This document shows, one piece after another, positions 8,043-12,499 of a stretch of 12,499 bases of DNA (position 1 is its first letter; each line of letters begins with the position of its first letter). This DNA is from JAYRWN01 sp041917975. Lineage in GTDB: Bacteria; Bacteroidota; Bacteroidia; Chitinophagales; Saprospiraceae. A program made the translations under genes and the position numbers. The notes under the pieces were generated by a model. It made no database searches. It saw only the letters and a program-made list of their open reading frames with translations, and had not been told where the DNA came from. The DNA lies in assembly GCA_041917975.1 (NCBI GenBank), contig JAYRWN010000194.1:1-12499 (forward strand), in the 5' to 3' direction.

Positions 8043-8074
8043 TTTTGTCGTCATAATCACTGTTTGTACTTTTT
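8043..8074 (+). promoter_or_regulatory. Possible promoter for the LuxR-type regulator transcript
   Basis: TTTTG (8043-8047) is followed after 19 nt by TACTTTTT (8067-8074), which matches the Bacteroidota TTTG/TAnnTTTG pattern at all but the last base. It would give a leader of about 250 nt before the regulator ATG, covering the possible small ORFs at 8150-8318. The support is a consensus match only. Confidence 0.25.
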
Positions 8075-8149
8075 AGAGAACTAAAAATTATGCTTCGGGT
8101 AGATTTTCGATCGCCGTTTAAATACTTGAATAACAGAAGCAGTAGAACA

Positions 8150-8318
8150 ATGGGAATTTTTCAACGCCTAAAATTCCGGAAAAATAAGCCTTCAATTGAA
8201 CGGCAGCCCGGCACAGGAATCACTTGACCACACCGATTGGTTCGAGGTAGGTAAAATGAATGACAAAAAATCAAAACTTCACCACCAATTGAAACCCGGA
8301 AGAATTAACTATTTTTAA
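8150..8318 (+). pseudogene. Possible small gene, broken by a frameshift
   Basis: An ATG at 8150 opens MGIFQRLKFRKNKPSIERQPGTGIT, ending at 8227. Another reading frame becomes open near 8200 and reads ESLDHTDWFEVGKMNDKKSK from 8217 on, then continues to a TAA at 8316-8318. Its only ATG is at 8256. Joined by one frameshift around 8205-8220, the two would encode about 55 residues, starting like many small basic proteins (MGIFQRLKF) with mixed charged residues after. I recognise no family. It could be a decayed gene, a sequencing indel, or noncoding DNA that happens to be open. It lies in the leader of the LuxR-type regulator. Confidence 0.2.
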
Positions 8319-8335
8319 AGCAGATTATTTGATGT

Positions 8336-8983
8336 ATGGAACCAGCGGAATCTCAGAAAACCATTTTGATCGGTATAGCCGAGGATCATACTTTGGTGCG
8401 GGAAGGTCTGGTGGCATTATTATCGGGTTTAGACCACCTGGAAGTCAAAGTCAGTGCTCCTCATGGTCAAGTGATATTAGATTATTTGCGTACAAATCCA
8501 CTCTCCTTAGTACTTCTGGATGTGGATATGCCTGTTATGAATGGGGTGGAAACGTGCCGGCTGATCCATCAACATTACGGTACTACCGGTATTATCATGC
8601 TTAGTATGCGCCACGAAGCCACGATTATTAAAGCTTGTGTAAACCAAGGAGCGCGGGGTTTTCTGTTCAAAAATGCCCCCTTATCAGAATTAAAACATGC
8701 TATTGAAGAGATTTATCGCGGACGCACCTACTACAGCGGTGAGATAATGCAGATGCTGTTTTCTAAAAGTGCCGGTTCTTCGAAAAGTGCCCTGTTATCA
8801 GGCAGGGAGATCGAGATCATTCAATGCCTGGCTGACGGCCTTTCCAGCCTGGAAACCGGAAAAAAATTATTTATCTCGTCACGTACGGTGGATACCCACC
8901 GTACGAATATCCTGCAAAAATTAGACTTACCGAATGTGGCCGCCCTGGTCAAATTTGCCCTGAACGAAAAACTGATTACCTAA
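8336..8983 (+). CDS. LuxR/NarL-family response regulator
   Basis: A 215-residue cytoplasmic regulator. The receiver domain (about 9-125) has E16/D17, phospho-acceptor D62 (LVLLDVDMPVMNG), S90 (MLS) and K112 (FLFKNAP), all the expected active-site residues. The C-terminal LuxR-type helix-turn-helix (about 150-212) reads LSGREIEIIQCLADGLSSLE, followed by the recognition-helix segment SSRTVDTHRTNILQKL. Normal NarL-family length. The ATG at 8336 places the receiver domain correctly near the N-terminus. The neighbouring divergent TPR histidine kinase is of the type that normally pairs with this class. The codons for the recognition helix contain a perfect hairpin (8882-8905). Its targets are not evident, but the ABC/TolC genes that follow on the same strand are candidates by position. 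Confidence 0.93.
   Translation: MEPAESQKTILIGIAEDHTLVREGLVALLSGLDHLEVKVSAPHGQVILDYLRTNPLSLVLLDVDMPVMNGVETCRLIHQHYGTTGIIMLSMRHEATIIKACVNQGARGFLFKNAPLSELKHAIEEIYRGRTYYSGEIMQMLFSKSAGSSKSALLSGREIEIIQCLADGLSSLETGKKLFISSRTVDTHRTNILQKLDLPNVAALVKFALNEKLIT
8882..8905. repeat. Perfect 10-bp inverted repeat inside the regulator gene
   Basis: CGTACGGTGG (8882-8891) and its exact reverse complement (8896-8905) flank the loop ATAC. The repeat lies in codons for the recognition helix of the LuxR-type domain. The arm's first nine bases recur at 9026-9034, downstream of the gene. It could form an mRNA hairpin or a DNA operator, or it could be chance constrained by the protein sequence. Confidence 0.5.
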
Positions 8984-9025
8984 CCACCTTCGGGAATTTC
9001 CTTTTTGGGCTTGGCGTATCAATTT

Positions 9026-9034
9026 CGTACGGTG
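9026..9034 (+). repeat. Third copy of the CGTACGGTG element
   Basis: CGTACGGTG is identical to the hairpin arm at 8882-8890 and lies in the 176-bp gap before the ABC transporter gene. The rest of the gap (8984-9159) is AT-rich, includes a 12-bp palindrome ATTAATATTAAT at 9061-9072, and shows no gene or clear terminator. Confidence 0.3.
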
Positions 9035-9159
9035 ATTGTATCGAAAGCGAACAATTTATAATTAATATTAATGCGTATTTAATTGATATATAGTTATTGA
9101 AACCTTGGCATGATTTGGTACGTCCTTATTAATAAATACAAGCAAGGCCCAATCCTGTT

Positions 9160-9822
9160 ATGCTGGAATTAAAAAATATCTACAAATGGTATGAATTGCG
9201 TGGGGGGCGCAGTTTTATCCTAAGTGACCTTAATCTTACCATTGCTCAGGGTGAATTTGTGTCAATTATGGGTCCCTCAGGGTCCGGAAAATCCACTTTA
9301 TTACATATCCTGGGTATGATCGATGAGCCTTCAGAAGGCGAATACCTCTTTCTCGGGGAAGCGGTAAATAAGCTGAAAGAAAAGTACCGTAATCAAATGT
9401 ACCGGGAGTACATCGGTTTTGTTTTCCAGGCTTATCACCTGATCGATGAACTGACGGTGTACGAAAACATCGAAGCACCGCTGCTCTACCGCAGCATTAA
9501 ATCCGGGGAGCGCCAGGCCTTGGTCGCAGACATGTTGGACCGGTTTAATATTGTCGGTAAAAAGGACCTCTTCCCCAATCAATTGTCGGGAGGACAGCAG
9601 CAGTTGGTAGGTATAGCGCGAGCATTAGTGACCAAACCGAAACTCATTCTGGCTGACGAACCTACCGGCAATCTGAACAGTAAACAGGGCGAAGATATCA
9701 TGGCTATTTTCTCACAATTGCATCAGGAGGGCGTGACCATCATTCAGGTTACGCACTCAGAAAAAAATGCAGCATATGGTACGCGTATCATCAATCTTTT
9801 GGATGGGCGCATCGTTCACTAA
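9160..9822 (+). CDS. ABC transporter ATP-binding protein (LolD/MacB type)
   Basis: A complete 220-residue ATPase. Walker A GPSGSGKST (38-46), Q-loop Q90 (FVFQAYHL), signature LSGGQ (142-146), Walker B LILADEP (162-168) and switch H199 (QVTHSE) are all present. The length and the GMIDEPSEGEY segment are typical of the subfamily that drives FtsX-like/MacB permeases in lipoprotein release or efflux by mechanotransmission. The signature is followed by QQLVGIARAL instead of the common QQRVAIARAL; from memory this variant is usual in Bacteroidota members of this group. It is followed after 22 bp by a TolC-type outer-membrane protein, so the two are probably cotranscribed and act in export. No permease or periplasmic adaptor lies next to it, so the substrate cannot be inferred. 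Confidence 0.93.
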   Translation: MLELKNIYKWYELRGGRSFILSDLNLTIAQGEFVSIMGPSGSGKSTLLHILGMIDEPSEGEYLFLGEAVNKLKEKYRNQMYREYIGFVFQAYHLIDELTVYENIEAPLLYRSIKSGERQALVADMLDRFNIVGKKDLFPNQLSGGQQQLVGIARALVTKPKLILADEPTGNLNSKQGEDIMAIFSQLHQEGVTIIQVTHSEKNAAYGTRIINLLDGRIVH

Positions 9823-9844
9823 ACCTGACTGATTTTATATAGTT

Positions 9845-11227
9845 ATGAAACATTTTTTAGTAGTGAGAGTAGTGACTTTGAGCAGTCACCTGATGAGTAA
9901 GTTCAGCACGATGGCAGTACTGTTTTTGGTGCTGCCATCCGTTTTTATCCAGGCCCAAACGCACCTGACCCTTGCCCATTGCCTCCGTCAGGCCCAATCT
10001 AATCATCCGGAAGTCCAACAAGCCACCTGGCAACTCACTAATGATGGTGTAAATTACCGCCAAGCCAAAGATAATTTTTGGCCTCGACTGGAAGGCAGCG
10101 CTTACCATGGCATTAACCAGGGTCGCACCATCAACCCCTTTGACAACACCTATATCAATAAACAACTCTCTTCAGCGAATTTTTCTTTGCAGGGCAATCT
10201 GACGTTATTTAACGGATTGCGGCTGAAACACCAGGTAAACCAAGCTCGAGCGGATCAGGAAAATGCACAAGCCAACCTTCAAATGACTAAGGAACGGGTA
10301 GCTTTGCAGACAGTTCTGGGTTATCTGCTGGTGCTTAATTTGGAAGATCAATTGCTTATGCAGGAGCAACAGACCCTCGTGACCCGGCAAACCTTGCAAC
10401 GTCAGCTGAACATGGGCGCAGAGGGAGCCACCAAACCAGAAGTGGTGTCCGATCTCGCCGGGCAACTGGCTGGAGAAGAAGCGCAGCAAGCCACCACGCA
10501 AACCAACCTCATCCAAGCGCGCCTGGCGTTAGCTGAATTGATGAATTTGCCTTATGACCCACGGTGGACGCTGGAGCGTGTACCACCGGGGGAACCTCAA
10601 GCGTCTTTCCCTTTGCCGCAAGTAGTATTCGACCAGATCGTAGATAAATTTCCGGGTATAACCGCTGCAGAAAAAGCGTTACATAGTGCAAACTTTGGAG
10701 TAAAGATAGCCCAAAGCCTGGGTTCTCCGGCCATTGGGTTGAATGCCAACCTGGGAACCAATTATTCCAGTGTAGCCACCAACAGTAATAACGAACAAAT
10801 CAGTTATGGCGAACAAATCATCAATAATTATGGTACCTCGGCGGGTGTATTTTTGTCCATACCTATTCTGAATAACCGGCAGGTACGTCATCAAACTCAA
10901 CGCGCCCAGGCGCAAGTGACCCTGGTCGAACAACAATTGACTACCACGCGATATCAATTATTGAGTACAATCCAGAATGCACATCAGAACCTGCTCAATG
11001 CTACCCACCGGTATGACAAATTATCCTCCCAGGTAGCGGCTTATCAGGAGTCTTTCCGGATCGCTCAGGTGAAGCTGGACCATGGAGCCATCCACAGCAT
11101 CGAATATTTGACGACTAAAAACAACCTGGACCGGGCCCGGCTGGAGCAGGTGAATACTCAATATGAATATCAATTGCGCAAGTTCGTGTATGATTATTTT
11201 CGTGAATTGCGTTGGCCCGGGCAGTAA
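9845..11227 (+). CDS. TolC-family outer-membrane efflux protein
   Basis: A 460-residue exported protein. The frame's first ATG gives a long N-terminus, while the ATG at 9893 (residue 17) gives a classic signal peptide, MSKFSTMAVLFLVLPSVFIQAQ; the true start may be there. The mature part shows the two-fold OEP layout: an N-terminal half with long amphipathic helices (LTLAHCLRQAQSNHP at 41-55, then HQVNQARADQENAQANLQMT) and a second half with ILNNRQVRHQTQRAQAQVTLV and VKLDHGAIHSIEYLTTKNNLDRARLEQ. The helices are Gln/Ala/Leu-rich as in TolC coiled coils. It should trimerise into an outer-membrane channel and periplasmic tunnel, working with the ABC ATPase encoded 22 bp upstream plus an inner-membrane permease and adaptor encoded elsewhere. 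Confidence 0.88.
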   Translation: MKHFLVVRVVTLSSHLMSKFSTMAVLFLVLPSVFIQAQTHLTLAHCLRQAQSNHPEVQQATWQLTNDGVNYRQAKDNFWPRLEGSAYHGINQGRTINPFDNTYINKQLSSANFSLQGNLTLFNGLRLKHQVNQARADQENAQANLQMTKERVALQTVLGYLLVLNLEDQLLMQEQQTLVTRQTLQRQLNMGAEGATKPEVVSDLAGQLAGEEAQQATTQTNLIQARLALAELMNLPYDPRWTLERVPPGEPQASFPLPQVVFDQIVDKFPGITAAEKALHSANFGVKIAQSLGSPAIGLNANLGTNYSSVATNSNNEQISYGEQIINNYGTSAGVFLSIPILNNRQVRHQTQRAQAQVTLVEQQLTTTRYQLLSTIQNAHQNLLNATHRYDKLSSQVAAYQESFRIAQVKLDHGAIHSIEYLTTKNNLDRARLEQVNTQYEYQLRKFVYDYFRELRWPGQ

Positions 11228-11347
11228 TTTTAGCTTTTTTACCCAGCAGCATATGTTATAGGAATATTAATTCATGATTAAATTTAGGTAACTCGCCTCT
11301 TTCGCCGTTTATTTGCAAACTAATGTTGACCTGACCTTTCTTATTTC

Positions 11348-12028
11348 ATGATCATTTCTACCATCAACCGGCTGATCCTGAAGCCTGCTTCCCGATGGGA
11401 ACAAGCCTGGCAATCGCCATTTTTTCGGTGGTCGCTGATCACTGCAATATTCTGCCTTGCTTATACCGCCAGCCAATTACCGGATTTTTTTGAGTTTGTG
11501 GAAAACCGACCAGGGAGATATGTCCGGGATATTTTACTGGCTCAATTGCCGGCCTATGATTTTTCTTTACCGGTTTTTTCCATCCTTTACACCTCTATGG
11601 CTTATGTAGTGATCAAGGGATTTCAGTTTCCGCATATTGCCTGGTATCTTATTATCGGATACACCATATTGGTTTTGTTGCGGGTGGTGGCCCTGTATTT
11701 ATTTCCGCTGGAACCACCTGCTGATCTCATTCCCTTGCGTGACCCGTTTTCAGAAATATTTTATGGTGGTATTCCCCGAAAAAAGGATCTGTTTTTCTCC
11801 GGACATGCCGCTACAATGATGTGGTTGTGGTTTAGTGTCCGGGAAAAAGTAGCGAAAAATCTGATGTTTATTGGCGTAGTAAGCCTTATGATCATGTTAT
11901 TGTTCCAACATATTCATTATACCTCAGACATTGTAGCCGGCATTCTTATGGCTATTCTGCTACGGATTGGTTTGGACCACGTATTCTTTAAAAATAAAAT
12001 GTTAGATTGGACACCTAAAAGCCTTTAA
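11348..12028 (+). CDS. PAP2_C-type membrane phosphatase/phosphotransferase (sphingomyelin-synthase-like)
   Basis: A 226-residue integral membrane protein with about six hydrophobic helices (near 27-44, 73-90, 98-119, 148-163, 171-187 and 192-207). The catalytic motifs are KKDLFFSGHAA (145-155) and HYTSDIVAG (190-198). The D-x3-SGH and HYTxD spacing, with H153, H190 and D194 as the predicted catalytic triad, matches the sphingomyelin-synthase-related PAP2_C family better than classic PAP2, whose first KxxxxxxRP motif I do not see. Family members move phospho-headgroups between phospholipids and ceramide or diacylglycerol, or dephosphorylate lipid phosphates. The substrate here is unknown. The stop codon overlaps the next gene's ATG (TAATG), so the two are likely translationally coupled. 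The 120-bp gap upstream suggests a separate transcript from the TolC gene. Confidence 0.8.
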   Translation: MIISTINRLILKPASRWEQAWQSPFFRWSLITAIFCLAYTASQLPDFFEFVENRPGRYVRDILLAQLPAYDFSLPVFSILYTSMAYVVIKGFQFPHIAWYLIIGYTILVLLRVVALYLFPLEPPADLIPLRDPFSEIFYGGIPRKKDLFFSGHAATMMWLWFSVREKVAKNLMFIGVVSLMIMLLFQHIHYTSDIVAGILMAILLRIGLDHVFFKNKMLDWTPKSL

Positions 12029-12499
12029 TGTCTGGTCTTCAAGTCGTTTTAGTCAAGATACGACAGCAACTTAAGGAATTTATTTATCTGCCTGAGAAAA
12101 TACACACCGGGCACCGGCAGTGGTTACCACCATTATACCTTGACGAATGGAGTTATTTTAATGCGGATAAAAATCCGGCCTACCGTGACGCCCGGGTACG
12201 TCTTTTTCTTGCTTACCGCGACCATCTTCCCAGGGCTAGAGTGATGGCCATCATTCCCGACCGCTATAATGCCCTGCATGGTTTAAAAACCATTCGGTTT
12301 GCGCATCTGGACAGTTTTGAGGACCAGGAGGCGGTGCACGCTCTGTTGCATACCGTGGAAATCTGGGGCTATGAAAATGGGATGAATGAGCTGGTCGGTC
12401 CGTTTGGTTTCTCAGACAAGGATCCGGAAGGATTACTGGTGGATGGTTTTGCACACGCACCCATCCTGGTCACTCCCAGTAATTTGCCTTATTTACCTC
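12028..12499 (+). CDS. GNAT-like acyltransferase family protein (5' part, cut by window end)
   Basis: An open frame from the ATG at 12028 to the window end (157 codons, no stop), overlapping the previous stop by one base. It reads MSGLQVVLVKIRQQLKEFIY..., with WLPPLYLDEWSYFNADKNPA (about 42-61), RVRLFLAYRD, ARVMAIIPDRYNALHGLKTIRF, GYENGMNELVGPFGFSDKDPEG and LVDGFAHAPILVT. This pattern matches, from memory, a widespread Bacteroidota family of about 370-400 residues usually labelled GNAT N-acetyltransferase or hypothetical. The acetyltransferase fold assignment is recollection, not proven by a motif here. Coupling to the PAP2_C gene suggests a lipid or envelope role. A ceramide-synthase-like N-acyltransferase is one possibility. 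Confidence 0.75.
   Translation, partial: MSGLQVVLVKIRQQLKEFIYLPEKIHTGHRQWLPPLYLDEWSYFNADKNPAYRDARVRLFLAYRDHLPRARVMAIIPDRYNALHGLKTIRFAHLDSFEDQEAVHALLHTVEIWGYENGMNELVGPFGFSDKDPEGLLVDGFAHAPILVTPSNLPYLP

Noticed and set aside
8329..8604. 91-codon plus-strand frame overlapping the LuxR-type regulator
   Set aside because: The overlapping frame encodes a complete receiver domain with all active-site residues; this one is a shadow.
9061..9072. 12-bp palindrome ATTAATATTAAT as an operator
   Set aside because: It is in a very AT-rich stretch where such palindromes are expected, with no second copy seen in the window.
10962..10972. TTGAGTACAAT, resembling a LytTR-array repeat
   Set aside because: It is inside the TolC-type gene, lacks the GTTT extension and has no partner at 20-21 bp; treated as chance.
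12251..12460. 69-codon minus-strand open frame near the right end
   Set aside because: It is antisense to the well-supported GNAT-like gene, and its composition is not protein-like.

Overview
The window looks like chromosomal DNA of a Bacteroidota bacterium, probably a free-living one from the Saprospirales/Cytophagales side (the order is a weak inference). The main signs are a secreted protein with a C-terminal type IX secretion (T9SS) sorting domain, a giant two-component regulator-propeller sensor with a LytS-type kinase core, and a LytTR response regulator. Shine-Dalgarno sequences are also generally absent, and TTG/TAnnTTTG-like promoter candidates are present. No tRNA, rRNA, CRISPR array or insertion sequence was seen.

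Left half (1-5948), minus strand: a T9SS-exported putative zinc metalloprotease (124-1845) lies downstream of an overlapping kinase/regulator operon (propeller sensor 2734-5844, LytTR regulator 2007-2762). Three intergenic stretches (about 49-89, 1904-1975 and 5897-5948) carry the same GTAWT-type direct repeats phased at about 20-21 bp. Each also holds one copy of a longer motif, GTTTNTYGAGTAT. This is the geometry expected for a LytTR-domain regulator, so I read the region as a small regulon: the system controls its own operon, the secreted protein, and probably another gene just beyond the left edge. The sensor has Tyr (Y825) where its family has the phospho-accepting His (NPHFxFN to NPYFIFN).

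Middle (6099-9034): a second two-component pair, of NarL type, is arranged divergently. It consists of a TPR-containing HisKA_3 kinase (6099-7922, minus) and a LuxR/NarL response regulator (8336-8983, plus). The 413-bp gap between them holds an AT-rich inverted repeat, a possible promoter and a possible frameshifted small gene. A perfect hairpin built of CGTACGGTG sits in the regulator's helix-turn-helix codons, and the same 9-mer recurs just after the gene.

Right (9160-12499), plus strand: a LolD/MacB-type ABC ATPase is followed by a TolC-type outer-membrane channel, with no permease or adaptor between them. Next comes a membrane phosphatase/transferase of the PAP2_C (sphingomyelin-synthase-like) type. 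Its stop codon overlaps by one base the start of a GNAT-like protein that runs off the right end. The last two may form a lipid-modification operon.
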